36,200 nt of DNA from Actinomycetospora sp. (GCA_029266415.1 JAQSWW010000070.1:1-36200); one strand, 5' to 3'. Numbered from the stretch's first letter, positions 23,706 through 31,650 are shown. Made by a program: numbers and translations. The notes: a model not told the origin generated them from the letters alone.

Positions 23706-25211
23706 TCAGCCGTTGCGCGGGAACCCGAGGTCGAGCTCGCCGGCCTCGCCCCGGTGCGCGGGATCGACCCACCGGGTGGTCACGACCTTGCCGCGGGTGA
23801 AGAAGTGCACGCCCTCGCCACCGTGGGCGTGGGTGTCGCCGAAGAGCGAGTTCTTCCAGCCGCCGAAGCTGTAGTACGCCATGGGCACCGGCACCGGCAC
23901 GTTGATGCCGATCATCCCCACCTGCACCTCGTTCTGGAAGCGTCGCGCGGCGCCGCCGTCGTTGGTGAAGATGGCGGTGCCGTTGCCGTAGGGGTTGGCG
24001 TTGATGAGCGCGACGGCCTCGTCGTAGGTGTCGGCGCGGACCACCGACAGCACCGGCCCGAAGATCTCGTCGGTGTAGATCGACATGTCCGGGGTGACGT
24101 GGTCGAACAGCGTCGGCCCGACGAAGAAGCCCTCGCCGTCGGCGTCCGGCGTCACCGTGCGGCCGTCGACGACCAGGGTCGCCCCGGCGCCCTCGCCGGC
24201 GTCGATGTAGCCCGAGACCCGCTCCTGCGCGGCGCGGGTCACCAGCGGTCCCATGTCGGCGCCGCGGCGCCCGTCGCCGGTGCGCAGGCCCTCGGCGCGC
24301 TCCCGGATCTTCTCCACCAGCGGGTCGCCCGCCGAGCCGACGGCCACGACGGCGGAGATCGCCATGCACCGCTCCCCCGCCGAGCCGAAGCCGGCGTTGA
24401 CGGCCTGGTCGGCGGCCAGGTCGAGGTCGGCGTCGGGCAGGACGACGGCGTGGTTCTTCGCCCCGCCCAGGGCCTGGACGCGCTTGCCGTGCGCGGTGCC
24501 GGTCTCGTAGACGTGGCGGGCGATCGGCGTGGACCCCACGAAGCTGATGCTCTCGACGTCGGGGTGGGTCAGCAGCCCGTCCACAGCGACCCCGTCCCCG
24601 TGGAGCACGTTGAACACTCCGTCGGGCAGCCCCGCCTCCCGCCACAGCTCGGCCATCCACTGCGCCGCCGAGGGGACCTTCTCCGAGGGCTTGAGGACCA
24701 CGGTGTTGCCCGCGGCGATCGCGATCGGGAAGAACCACATCGGCACCATGGCCGGGAAGTTGAACGGACTGATGATCCCGACGACCCCGAGCGGCTGGCG
24801 GACCGAGTGCACGTCGATACCGGCCGAGGCGTTCTCGGTGGCCGAGCCCTTGAGCAGGTGCGGCATCCCACAGGCGAACTCGACGACCTCCTGGCCGCGG
24901 GCGACCTCGCCGGCGGCGTCGGACAGGACCTTGCCGTGCTCGGCGGTGATGATCGCGGCGAGCTCGTCCGCGCGGGCGTTGAGCAGCTCCCGGAACCGGA
25001 AGAGGATCTGCGTGCGCCGGGTGAGGGAGGTGTCCCGCCAGCCGGGGAAGGCCCGGACCGCGGCGTCGACGACCGCGGCCACCTCGTCCGGCGAGGCGAG
25101 CGCGACACGGCGCGTCACGCGGCCGGTGGCCGGGTCGGTGACGTCACCGAAGCGGTCGGACGCCGACTTGAGGACCGCGCCCCCTGCCCAGTGGTGGAGC
25201 GTCTCGGTCAT
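23706..25211 (-). CDS. mmsA: CoA-acylating methylmalonate-semialdehyde dehydrogenase
   Basis: 501 aa, ATG with GGAGGA about 6 bases upstream. It is an aldehyde dehydrogenase with the MmsA signatures: 'GVVGIISPFNFPAMVPMWFFPIAIAAGNTVVLKPSE' near 140-175, 'SFVGSTPIARHVY' near 235, 'QALGGAKNHAVVLPDAD' near 257, the catalytic Cys282 in 'GSAGERCMAIS', 'FFVGPTLFDHV' near 375 and 'YSFGGWKNSLFGD' near 460. In MmsA the usual ALDH general-base Glu is replaced by Asn, here in 'GGAKNHAVV'. It converts methylmalonate semialdehyde (and malonate semialdehyde) to propionyl-CoA (acetyl-CoA) plus CO2 and NADH, in valine and related degradation. No valine operon partners are adjacent. Confidence 0.93.
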   Translation of the reverse strand: MTETLHHWAGGAVLKSASDRFGDVTDPATGRVTRRVALASPDEVAAVVDAAVRAFPGWRDTSLTRRTQILFRFRELLNARADELAAIITAEHGKVLSDAAGEVARGQEVVEFACGMPHLLKGSATENASAGIDVHSVRQPLGVVGIISPFNFPAMVPMWFFPIAIAAGNTVVLKPSEKVPSAAQWMAELWREAGLPDGVFNVLHGDGVAVDGLLTHPDVESISFVGSTPIARHVYETGTAHGKRVQALGGAKNHAVVLPDADLDLAADQAVNAGFGSAGERCMAISAVVAVGSAGDPLVEKIRERAEGLRTGDGRRGADMGPLVTRAAQERVSGYIDAGEGAGATLVVDGRTVTPDADGEGFFVGPTLFDHVTPDMSIYTDEIFGPVLSVVRADTYDEAVALINANPYGNGTAIFTNDGGAARRFQNEVQVGMIGINVPVPVPMAYYSFGGWKNSLFGDTHAHGGEGVHFFTRGKVVTTRWVDPAHRGEAGELDLGFPRNG

Positions 25212-25316
25212 CAGGGTTCCTCCCGGGTCCGGGCTCCAGGACGACGTCCCGGCCGACGACGTGGCGCGGGCCGCCCGACGCGCTGCGGTCGAGCGTGTCG
25301 GCGAGGTGCGCGTCGG

Positions 25317-26555
25317 TCAACCGGGCGTCGGTCCGGGATCCCCGAGGCGGGCGCGGCGGTCCTGCAGGAACGCGCGTTCGGTGTCGTTGCCGGCCAGGGC
25401 GACGGCCTCGTCGTAGGCGGCGCGGGCCTCGTCGGCGCGACCCAGCCGGGCCAGCAGGTCGGCGCGGGTGGCGGGCAGCAGGTGGTAGCCCGGCAGGTCC
25501 AGCTCCTCGACGGCCGCGAGCGCGATCGCCGGCCCGTGCACCTCGGCGAGCGCGACGGCCCGGTTGAGCGCGACGACCGGCGTCGGGACGAGGGCCAGGA
25601 GCTGGTCGTAGAGCGCCAGCACCTGCGGCCAGTCGGTGGCCGCGCCGTCGGTGTGCACGGCACCGATCGCGGCCTGGAGCTGGTACGGGCCGGGGCGGCC
25701 GCGGCGCAGACACCGCCGGACGAGCTCGTGTCCCTCGGCGATCAGCGCCCGGTCCCACAGCGTGCGGTCCTGCTCGGCCAGGGTCACCAGCTCACCCGAC
25801 GGCCCCACCCGAGCCGGGCGCCGGGCCTCGGTGAGCAGCAGCAGCGCGAGCAGCCCGAGCACCTCGGGCTCGTCGGGCATGAGGTCGGCGAGCGCCCGGG
25901 CCAGGCGCACCGCCTCGGCGGAGAGGTCGGTGCGCAGCAGCGGGCCCGCCGTCGCGGTGTAGCCCTCGTTGAAGACCAGGTAGAGGACGGTGAGCACCGG
26001 CGGCAGGCGGTCGGGGAGCTCGGCCTCGCCGGGCACCCGGTACGGGATGCCGGCGTCGCGGATCTTCTTCTTCGCCCGCACGATGCGCTGCGAGATCGTC
26101 GCCTCGGGCACGAGGTAGGCCCGGGCGATCTCCGGCACCTCCAGCCCGCCGAGCAGGCGCAGGGTCAGCGCGGTCTGCGCGAGCGGCGAGAGCGCCGGGT
26201 GGCAGCAGGTGAAGATCAGTCGCAGCTGGTCGTCGCGCACCGGCCCCACCTCCTCGTCCTCGTCCGGTCGGTGCAGCACCAGGGCCTGGGCGTGGCGGTC
26301 CTCGCGGGTCGACTCACGACGCAGGCGGTCGATGGCCCGGCGGCGGGCGGTGGTGACGATCCAGGCGCCCGGGTTCTCGGGCGGCTCGTCCCCCCACCGC
26401 TCCGTCGCCACCGCGAACGCGTCCTGGACGGCCTCCTCGGCGAGCCCGATGTCGCCGAGGACGCGGGCCACGGTGGCGACGCAGCGGCCGTACTCGGCGC
26501 GGTAGACGCTGGTGAGGTCCATGGTGGGAGACGAAGCGGGGCGGAGCTCGACCAT
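25317..26555 (-). CDS. ECF sigma factor with TPR-like C-terminal extension (ECF42 type)
   Basis: 412 aa from an ATG at 26555 (MVELRPASSPTMDLTSV); 26522 (MDLTSVYRAEYGR) is an alternative that starts at the family's usual first residue. Region 2 is 'VYRAEYGRCVATVARVLGDIGLAEEAVQDAF', then 'NPGAWIVTTARRRAIDRLRRE'. Region 4 is 'ALTLRLLGGLEVPEIARAYLVPEATISQRIVRAKKKIRDAG' near 125-170. The remaining about 230 residues are the large tail of this group, with 'DWPQVLALYDQLLALVPTPVVALNRAVALAEVHGPAIAL' repeats. No anti-sigma factor is adjacent. Such sigma factors are typically encoded with a YCII/DGPF protein, as here, which supports the class. Confidence 0.9.
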   Translation of the reverse strand: MVELRPASSPTMDLTSVYRAEYGRCVATVARVLGDIGLAEEAVQDAFAVATERWGDEPPENPGAWIVTTARRRAIDRLRRESTREDRHAQALVLHRPDEDEEVGPVRDDQLRLIFTCCHPALSPLAQTALTLRLLGGLEVPEIARAYLVPEATISQRIVRAKKKIRDAGIPYRVPGEAELPDRLPPVLTVLYLVFNEGYTATAGPLLRTDLSAEAVRLARALADLMPDEPEVLGLLALLLLTEARRPARVGPSGELVTLAEQDRTLWDRALIAEGHELVRRCLRRGRPGPYQLQAAIGAVHTDGAATDWPQVLALYDQLLALVPTPVVALNRAVALAEVHGPAIALAAVEELDLPGYHLLPATRADLLARLGRADEARAAYDEAVALAGNDTERAFLQDRRARLGDPGPTPG

Positions 26556-26565
26556 CGGACGCGCC

Positions 26566-26913
26566 TCAGGCGATGCCGCCGAAGGGGCGCACCTCGATCG
26601 GGACCTCGCAGACCGTCGCGGCCTTCTCGGCCCAGGCCAGCGCCGCGTCGAGGTCGTCGACCTCGATCACGTAGAACCCGCCGAGCTGCTCCTTCGTCTC
26701 GGCGAAGGGCCCGTCGGTCATGGACGTGCGGCCGTTCTCCACGCGGACGACGGTGGCGCTGTCGGAGTACGTCAGCCCGCCGCCGAACACCCAGACCCCC
26801 GCCGCCTTCATCTCGTCGTTGAAGGCGGCGATCCGGGCCATGCGGGCGTCGAGCTCCGCGCCGGCGGGCTGGGGCACGCTCTCGTCGATACGGACACCCA
26901 TCAGGTAGTGCAC
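26566..26913 (-). CDS. YCII-related (DGPF-domain) protein, sigma factor partner
   Basis: 115 aa from the GTG at 26913 (MHYLMGVRIDES), with AAGGGAG upstream; an ATG at about 26932 (MKGASAVHYLMG) is an alternative. It shows the YCII/DGPF fold: 'FNDEMKAAGVWVFGGGLTYSDSATVVRVENGRTSMTDGPFAETKEQLGGFYVIEVDDLDAALAWAEK', including the eponymous DGPF. It is a small dimeric alpha/beta protein resembling chlorite dismutase halves. The sigma factor gene starts 10 bases after its stop. The pair is known in actinobacteria with ECF42 sigma factors; the YCII protein is presumed to participate in signalling, but its activity is unknown. Confidence 0.88.
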   Translation of the reverse strand: MHYLMGVRIDESVPQPAGAELDARMARIAAFNDEMKAAGVWVFGGGLTYSDSATVVRVENGRTSMTDGPFAETKEQLGGFYVIEVDDLDAALAWAEKAATVCEVPIEVRPFGGIA

Positions 26914-26942
26914 GGCACTCGCTCCCTTCATCCACGTGGTCG

Positions 26943-27362
26943 TCAGGCCAGCCGGCGGGCGACGACGGGGATCACGATGGCAGCGGCGACGACGTGGGTC
27001 AGGATCAGCAGCGCCTTGGTCGCGGTCGTGGCGTCGGCGAGCACGTCCGGCACGAAGGACAGCACGGTCAGCACGACCGTGGTGCGGATCCACGCCGTGC
27101 GCGGGTGGCGGGCGAAGCGGCGCAGTCCCGTGGCGATGACCAGTCCGAGAACGGAGAAGATCGCCGTCAGGACGGCGAAGCCCGACACCGGGATCGGCGC
27201 GCCGGCGACCGCCGTGCTGATGCCGACGGCCTGGCCGGCGGCGGCGGCGACGGAGGTGGCGACGGCCGCCGCGACGGTGGCCGCCGAGCCCGCCAGGAGC
27301 AGCGCGCCGACAGTCGGGGCGGTGGTGGTGGCGGTGGTCGGGGTGGCGGTGGCGGTGGACAT
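26943..27362 (-). CDS. DUF6069-like membrane protein
   Basis: 139 aa from the ATG at 27362 (MSTATATPTTATTTAPT), with GGAGG 6 bases upstream. After a Thr/Ala-rich leader there are four hydrophobic segments (about 17-42, 58-79, 90-108 and 113-136), with a basic loop 'GLRRFARHPRTAW' between the second and third. That fits a small four-helix membrane protein. The 'FSVLGLVIATGLRRFARHPRTAWIRTTVVLTVLSFVPD' stretch resembles DUF6069 proteins of actinobacteria, of unknown function. It is followed after 29 bases by the YCII gene and is probably part of the same unit. Confidence 0.75.
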   Translation of the reverse strand: MSTATATPTTATTTAPTVGALLLAGSAATVAAAVATSVAAAAGQAVGISTAVAGAPIPVSGFAVLTAIFSVLGLVIATGLRRFARHPRTAWIRTTVVLTVLSFVPDVLADATTATKALLILTHVVAAAIVIPVVARRLA

Positions 27363-27452
27363 CGGGGCCTCCGGGGCGGTGCGGCGAGCGGCGCGGTCGC
27401 CGCTCTCTCACCCGGGCGTCGAACGGGACCGGGTCCGGATCGACATGCCCGC

Positions 27453-27474
27453 GGAAGAATCTCGGAGATTTTCC
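27453..27474. promoter_or_regulatory. AT-rich inverted repeat between STAS and DUF6069-like genes
   Basis: AATCTC-G-GAGATT (27458-27470) is a perfect palindrome and extends with GGAA/TTCC on the outside (27453-27456 and 27471-27474, one bulged base). It lies 10-31 bases downstream of the STAS stop on the minus strand and about 90 bases upstream of the DUF6069-like start. A protein-binding site or a weak terminator hairpin are both possible. Confidence 0.4.
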
Positions 27475-27483
27475 CGGTGGTGC

Positions 27484-27762
27484 TCAGGACATCCCGGCGG
27501 TGGTCAGCCACCGGCGCGCCGCGGGGGCACCGAGGTGGACGAGGTGGAGCGTGACGTCCTCCCGGCGGGCGCGGGCGCGGGCCGCGGCGAGGACCTCGAC
27601 ACCGGCGGGGTCGCAGGCCGGGACCCCCGAGAGGTCGACCACCAGGACGTGGCGTCCGCGATCGAGCTCGGCGTCCAGGTGCTGTCCGAGCACGGCGGCG
27701 TCCGCGCGGTCGACGGGCCCCTCGACGGTGACGGCGCCGTGGGCGGCGTCGACCGGCCGCAC
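27484..27762 (-). CDS. STAS-domain protein (anti-sigma factor antagonist-like)
   Basis: 92 aa from a GTG at 27762 (MRPVDAAHGAVTVEG). The STAS fold is visible: 'GAVTVEGPVDRADAAVLGQHLDAEL', 'GRHVLVVDLSGVPACDPAGVEVLAAARARARRE' with Ser/Ala at the usual phosphorylation-site region (here 'SGVPACDPAG', so a Cys/Ala replaces the common Ser), and 'VTLHLVHLGAPAARRWLTTAG'. The family's first strand normally starts about 10 residues earlier. Those residues (VDITV) are read in the same frame but without a start codon, and a nearby ATG at 27851 (MTAIDREPTGPRLVTP) is in another frame. A frameshift near 27800 or a short real form are both possible. Confidence 0.6.
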   Translation of the reverse strand: MRPVDAAHGAVTVEGPVDRADAAVLGQHLDAELDRGRHVLVVDLSGVPACDPAGVEVLAAARARARREDVTLHLVHLGAPAARRWLTTAGMS

Positions 27763-28081
27763 GGTGATGTCGACACGCCCGCGCGGGACGGCGGTGGGAT
27801 CAGGGGTGTCACCAGGCGCGGCCCGGTGGGCTCGCGGTCGATCGCCGTCATGTCGGTTCCGCCCAGAACGCTCGCGGTGGCACGCGGCTGGGGCTCAACC
27901 GACGACGTCGACCGTTCGGTACCCAGCCGGTCGGCGCCGTGCACGCCACCGTCGGGGTTGACTCCGATCGCTCCGGGGGCCACCGCCGAACAGATCAACC
28001 GGCGTGCGAGTCCTGGACCCACCTCGGCGTCCCGGGCGCTCCGGACGGTTCACGACGACCCCGGGACGGGGATGGAGAGAC
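27763..28081. other. 319-bp region between STAS and gvpO
   Basis: No independent gene is supported. The left part (to about 27851) may be the lost 5' end of the STAS gene, with an ATG at 27851 in a different frame. The right part precedes gvpO and carries its ribosome binding site GGAGAG at about 28072-28077. I see no convincing promoter, repeat or hairpin. Confidence 0.4.
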
Positions 28082-28477
28082 ATGAGCCAGGACCAGGGCG
28101 GTGCACGGACGGCCGGTCGGAAGCGCCGACCCGCCCGAACCGACGACGGTGGCGCCGAGAGCGACGGGGCCGACGAGCAGGCCGGGACCTCGACGGGCCC
28201 GGCCGCGGCGCTGGGCACCCGCGGGATCCTCGACGCGGCGCGAGAGCTGGCGGACGCCCTGGACTGGCGGTGGGAGGCGCTGACCGGCCTGCGCCGCACG
28301 GGCGACGGGTGGACGGTGAGCGTGGACGTCGTCGAGACCCGCCGTGTCCCGTCGACGACCGACCTGATCGCCGTCTACGAGATGGAGATCGACCACGAGG
28401 GCGAGCTCCTCGGCTACGAGCGCAAGCGTCACTACGTGCGGGGCCGGGGCGACAACGACCGCGGCGAGCGGTCCTGA
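28082..28477 (+). CDS. gvpO: Gas vesicle protein GvpO-like, orphan
   Basis: 131 aa from the ATG at 28082 (MSQDQGGARTAGRKRR), with GGAGAG upstream. The N-terminal 60 residues are a low-complexity charged/Ala tail. Residues about 62-125 match GvpO: 'AARELADALDWRWEALTGLRRTGDGWTVSVDVVETRRVPSTTDLIAVYEMEIDHEGELLGYERKRHYVRG', with the family's ETRRVP and YERKRxYVRG landmarks. GvpO is an accessory protein of gas vesicle assembly in actinobacteria and haloarchaea. No gvpA, F, G, J, K, L or S gene is in the window, so this is an orphan or a reused domain. Its end overlaps the end of the small gene on the other strand by 46 bases. Confidence 0.75.
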   Translation: MSQDQGGARTAGRKRRPARTDDGGAESDGADEQAGTSTGPAAALGTRGILDAARELADALDWRWEALTGLRRTGDGWTVSVDVVETRRVPSTTDLIAVYEMEIDHEGELLGYERKRHYVRGRGDNDRGERS

Positions 28478-28641
28478 CCTCGCGCTGACGAGAACGCGAA
28501 TCCGATGTAGCCGGCGGCGGCGAGCTGGTCGCAGTGCTGCCGGGAGGCCCCCACGCCGCCGATGTGGGCCCCGTCGGGATCGACCGTCGCCGACTCGTCG
28601 ACCAGCTCGAACAGCGGCGTGACCCGGACCCGCGGGGTCAC
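28432..28641 (-). CDS. Small protein of unknown function after P450
   Basis: 69 aa from a GTG at 28641 in a GTGA overlap with the P450 stop. Residues 1-50 ('TPRVRVTPLFELVDESATVDPDGAHIGGVGASRQHC' and 'DQLAAAGYIGFAFSS') have coding-like codon use; the last 15 are Arg/Pro-rich and overlap the gvpO gene. A single Cys makes a ferredoxin unlikely. The stop/start overlap is the best evidence that it is a real gene. Confidence 0.45.
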   Translation of the reverse strand: MTPRVRVTPLFELVDESATVDPDGAHIGGVGASRQHCDQLAAAGYIGFAFSSARGQDRSPRSLSPRPRT

Positions 28642-29903
28642 GGCGTACTCGCCGGGTCCACGGCCGGGGCGCCCTCGTGCACCACCGGCAGCGACTCCTG
28701 CGCCCGCGACGCGAGCGTCGGCAGCCACGCGGGGGCGCCGTCGACGCGCAGCCCGGGCAGCCGGCGCAGCAGGGTGCCGACGGCGATGCGGGTCTCGAGG
28801 CGCGCGAGCTGCGCCCCGATGCAGGCGTGGATGCCGCGGCCGAAGGCGAGGTGGTTGGCGCGCTCGCGGGCGAGGTCGACGGCGTCCGGGTCGGGGAACC
28901 GCTCGGGGTCGCGGTTGGCGCCGCAGAGGAGCAGGTAGACGCGCTCCCCCGCGCGGATGGTCCGGCCGCGCAGCTCGTGGTCGGCGATCACCCAGCGCAC
29001 GAGCACCTTGATCGGGCCCGCCAGCCGCAGCGACTCCTCGATCGCCGGGGCGACCAGCGCCGGGGCGTCCCGCACCCGGTCGCGCAGCGCGGGGTCGGCG
29101 GTGAGCAGGCGCACGGCGTTGGCGATGGCGTTGGTCGTCGTCTCGTGCCCGGCGAACAGCAGCAGCGCGCACATGCCGACGAGCTCGTCGTCGGTCAGGC
29201 CGTCCTCCTCGACCCCGCCGGACGGGGTGTCCCCGGCGATCATGGCCGAGAGCATGTCGCCGGCCGGCGCCTGCCGGCGCTCGGCGACGAGCTCACGGAA
29301 GTACCCGGCCATCTCCTCGAGCCCGCGCAGCGCCCGCTCGTGCCGGTCGGGGCGCGCGTCGCCCCCGGCGCCGAACGCGACGAGGGCGAGCTCGTCGGAC
29401 CACGCCCGGAACCGGTCGCGGTCCTCGGGCGGGGCGCCGAGCATCTCGGCGATGACGATCGCGGGCAGCGGGTAGGCGACGCCGGCGACGAGGTCACCCC
29501 GGGGCCCGCCGCCGAGGAACGCGTCGACGAGCTCGTCGACGAGGGCCTGGATCCGCTCCTCCATGGCCGCGATCTGCTGCTGCTTGAACGCGGCCCCGGC
29601 CAGGCGCCGCAGGCGGGTGTGCGCGGGCGGGTCGGTGACCACCATCCACTCGCTGATCAGCCCCAGCACGCGGTGCTCGGCCGCGGGTCGCTCCCGCTGC
29701 GCCGACATCAGCGGGCGGACGCGGTCCGACGACAGCGCCGGGTTGCGGAAGCTCGCGACGACGTCGTCGTAGCGCGTGACCAGCCACGCCCGGTGGGTCG
29801 GGCTCCAGTGCACCGGGTCGTGGGCGCGCAGCACGGCCGCCGCCCCGTCGGGGTCGGCGACGGCCTCGGGCGTCAGGAGGTCGTCGGGCAGCTCGACGGT
29901 CAC
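28638..29903 (-). CDS. Cytochrome P450
   Basis: 421 aa from a GTG at 29903 (MTVELPDDLLTPEAVADPDG), in a GTGA overlap with the LLM gene and with GGAGG about 8 bases upstream. All P450 motifs are present: 'LLFAGHETTTNAIAN' I-helix with the oxygen-binding AGxxT near 245, 'ESLRLAGPIKVLVRW' ExxR near 285, 'ANRDPERFPDPD' near 325, and the heme loop 'HLAFGRGIHACIGAQLARLE' with Cys361. It is a soluble class I bacterial CYP needing a ferredoxin and reductase, and none is encoded next to it. It likely hydroxylates the cluster's substrate. The closest visible resemblance is to CYP families of actinobacterial terpenoid or steroid catabolism, but I cannot assign a subfamily. Confidence 0.93.
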   Translation of the reverse strand: MTVELPDDLLTPEAVADPDGAAAVLRAHDPVHWSPTHRAWLVTRYDDVVASFRNPALSSDRVRPLMSAQRERPAAEHRVLGLISEWMVVTDPPAHTRLRRLAGAAFKQQQIAAMEERIQALVDELVDAFLGGGPRGDLVAGVAYPLPAIVIAEMLGAPPEDRDRFRAWSDELALVAFGAGGDARPDRHERALRGLEEMAGYFRELVAERRQAPAGDMLSAMIAGDTPSGGVEEDGLTDDELVGMCALLLFAGHETTTNAIANAVRLLTADPALRDRVRDAPALVAPAIEESLRLAGPIKVLVRWVIADHELRGRTIRAGERVYLLLCGANRDPERFPDPDAVDLARERANHLAFGRGIHACIGAQLARLETRIAVGTLLRRLPGLRVDGAPAWLPTLASRAQESLPVVHEGAPAVDPASTP

Positions 29904-30859
29904 GGGGCACCTCCGACGGGGGCGGGCGCGGGTACGGCCAGGCCGGGGCGCAGCACGTCGGTGACCAGCTCCAGGTGGCGGTCGACGAGGTCGGCGGGCA
30001 GCCCGCCGAGGTCGGCGAAGCAGAAGGCGTCGGTGACGGGGAAGCCCACGAGCGCGCCGAGCTGGTCGCGGACCACGGCGACGGCGTCGTCGGCGGTGAG
30101 CACGCGCAGCCGGGGGAAGGTCGCGTCGCCCGGGCTCGGCGCGGCGTCGTCGTTGCCGCGGTAGGACGCGCGGTTGCGGCGGGCGGCCGCGCGGACCTCC
30201 TCCTTCGCCGCGGCCGGGTCGTCGGCGAGCAGCACGTTGACCAGCCCGCCGAGACGCCCCTGCGCGCGGGGCCACCCGCCGGCGGCGAGGCCCTCGGCGT
30301 AGGGGGCGAGCAGGGCGGGGTCGAGCCAGAGCAGCCCCGCGCCGACCCGTCCGGCCAGGCGTGCACCGCGGGGGCCGCGGGCGCCGACCCACGTGGGCAG
30401 CGGGTCCTGCACCGGCGCGGGGGTCACGATGCCGTCGGCCCAGAGCCCGGGCAGGCGGCGCAGCTGGTCCTCGAGGGTCGTGTAGCGGGCGCGGTGGTCG
30501 GCGCCGACGCGGGTGAACTCCTCGGCGCGCCAGCCCGCGCCGACGCCGAGCTCGAGCCGCCCGCCGGAGACGAGGTCGACGACGGCGGCCTGCTCGGCGA
30601 GGGTCTCGACGGGGAGCATCGGCGCGATCACCACGCCGGTGCCGATCCGCAGGGTGCGGGTGCGCGCGGCGATCGCCGCGGCCGCGGTCAGGGGCGCGGG
30701 CAGGTAGCCGTCGGCGAACCCGTGGTGCTCGGTGACCCAGGCGGCCTCCAGGCCCCGGCGTTCGGCGTCGGCGACGCGGTCGAGCGTGCGGGCGTAGACG
30801 TCGGCACCGCGGGCGCCCGGCGGGATCCGCAGGTCGAGGTAGAGGCCGACGCGGGTCAC
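29900..30859 (-). CDS. LLM-class (F420/FMN-dependent type) oxidoreductase
   Basis: 319 aa from a GTG at 30859 (MTRVGLYLDLRIPPGARG), in a GTGA overlap with the preceding gene. It has a luciferase-like barrel: 'LEAAWVTEHHGFADGYLPAP' near 38-57, 'LRIGTGVVIAPMLPVETLAEQAAVVDLVSGGRLELGVGAGWRAEEF' near 75-120 and 'PTWVGARGPRGARLAGRVGAGLLW' near 155. These are typical LLM landmarks. It is distinct from the LLM gene at 734 and may act as a reductase or monooxygenase on the same substrate class as the adjacent P450. Confidence 0.88.
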   Translation of the reverse strand: MTRVGLYLDLRIPPGARGADVYARTLDRVADAERRGLEAAWVTEHHGFADGYLPAPLTAAAAIAARTRTLRIGTGVVIAPMLPVETLAEQAAVVDLVSGGRLELGVGAGWRAEEFTRVGADHRARYTTLEDQLRRLPGLWADGIVTPAPVQDPLPTWVGARGPRGARLAGRVGAGLLWLDPALLAPYAEGLAAGGWPRAQGRLGGLVNVLLADDPAAAKEEVRAAARRNRASYRGNDDAAPSPGDATFPRLRVLTADDAVAVVRDQLGALVGFPVTDAFCFADLGGLPADLVDRHLELVTDVLRPGLAVPAPAPVGGAP

Positions 30860-31650
30860 CTCGTGGCTCCGGCGGGCGTGAGCGCGCGGATGAGGCCCAG
30901 GCGGTCGCGGACCACGTGGCCGGCCACGACCCGATCGCCGGCGACGGTCACCAGCGCGGCGGCGTGCAGCGTCGCGGGCGCTCCCACGTGCCCGTCGGTG
31001 CCGGGCAGCCCCCCGCGGAAGGCCCCGTGCACGGTCACGTGGACCGCGGCCCGGTCGCCCGCGGTGAACAGGTCGTCCACCACGACCTCGTCGGCCTCGA
31101 CCAGCGTGGCGGGGTCGCGGCCGTCGTCGAGCACCACGTCGCCGACCGCGGGCACGCCGGCCTCCGCCCAGGCCCGCGCGGCCCGCTCGACGGCGGGATC
31201 GGGGGCCTGGGCCACGGTGTCCCAGGGGGCGAGCGCGGGCGGCGGGGCCCCGGCGGGCACGCCCTCGGCGAGCTGGCGGCGGCGGGCGAGGTAGTCCTGC
31301 TCGACGCGGTTGGCGGTCAGGCGCCGACCGTTCCACGTGTAGAGCCCGATGCCGCCCCACACGGCCAGGGCGCCGCCGTGGCGCACGGAGGCACCGTGCT
31401 CGGAGAAGCGCAGCGCCAGGCGCTCGCCGTTGCTCACGACCTCGTGCACGGTCAGGCCGAGGCCGGGGAACTGCTCGAGCTGGCGGCGCGTGGCGGGCTT
31501 GTAGGCCTCGTCGCGCCCGGCCACGACGTGCGGCCCCATCCGCAGGACGTAGTCGGGCTCCATGATCTCGTCGCAGACGGCGAGGTCGTGGGAGTTGGTG
31601 TAGTCGACGACGTACCGGCGCATCAGCGCGACGAAGGGGTCGGGCGCCAT
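30856..31650 (-). CDS. NTF2-like (SnoaL-type) protein, two-domain
   Basis: 264 aa from the ATG at 31650 (MAPDPFVALMRRYVVDYTNSHD). An upstream GTG at 31701 (MVETEKLGEHADRGARPW), 2 bases after the hydratase stop, is an alternative given the operon's spacing. The N-terminal domain is SnoaL/NTF2-like: 'RRYVVDYTNSHDLAVCDEIMEPDYVLRMG' and 'LTVHEVVSNGERLALRFSEHG', with 'GIGLYTWNGRRLTANRVEQDYLAR' at its end. The C-terminal about 110 residues contain a second similar fold ('VEADEVVVDDLFTAGDRAAVHVTVHGAF' and 'HAAALVTVAGDRVVAGHVVRDRLG'). Such proteins are cyclases, isomerases or lyases with cone-shaped pockets. The function in this cluster is unknown. Confidence 0.75.
   Translation of the reverse strand: MAPDPFVALMRRYVVDYTNSHDLAVCDEIMEPDYVLRMGPHVVAGRDEAYKPATRRQLEQFPGLGLTVHEVVSNGERLALRFSEHGASVRHGGALAVWGGIGLYTWNGRRLTANRVEQDYLARRRQLAEGVPAGAPPPALAPWDTVAQAPDPAVERAARAWAEAGVPAVGDVVLDDGRDPATLVEADEVVVDDLFTAGDRAAVHVTVHGAFRGGLPGTDGHVGAPATLHAAALVTVAGDRVVAGHVVRDRLGLIRALTPAGATR

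Noticed and set aside
23628..26822. A 1064-codon open frame on the plus strand across mmsA and the sigma factor.
   Set aside because: Low-complexity Arg/Gly/Val-rich translation with no domain. The minus strand encodes complete, recognisable proteins over the same DNA.
28082..28477. Gas vesicle gene cluster.
   Set aside because: Only GvpO is found; no gvpA or other vesicle gene can be read in the window.
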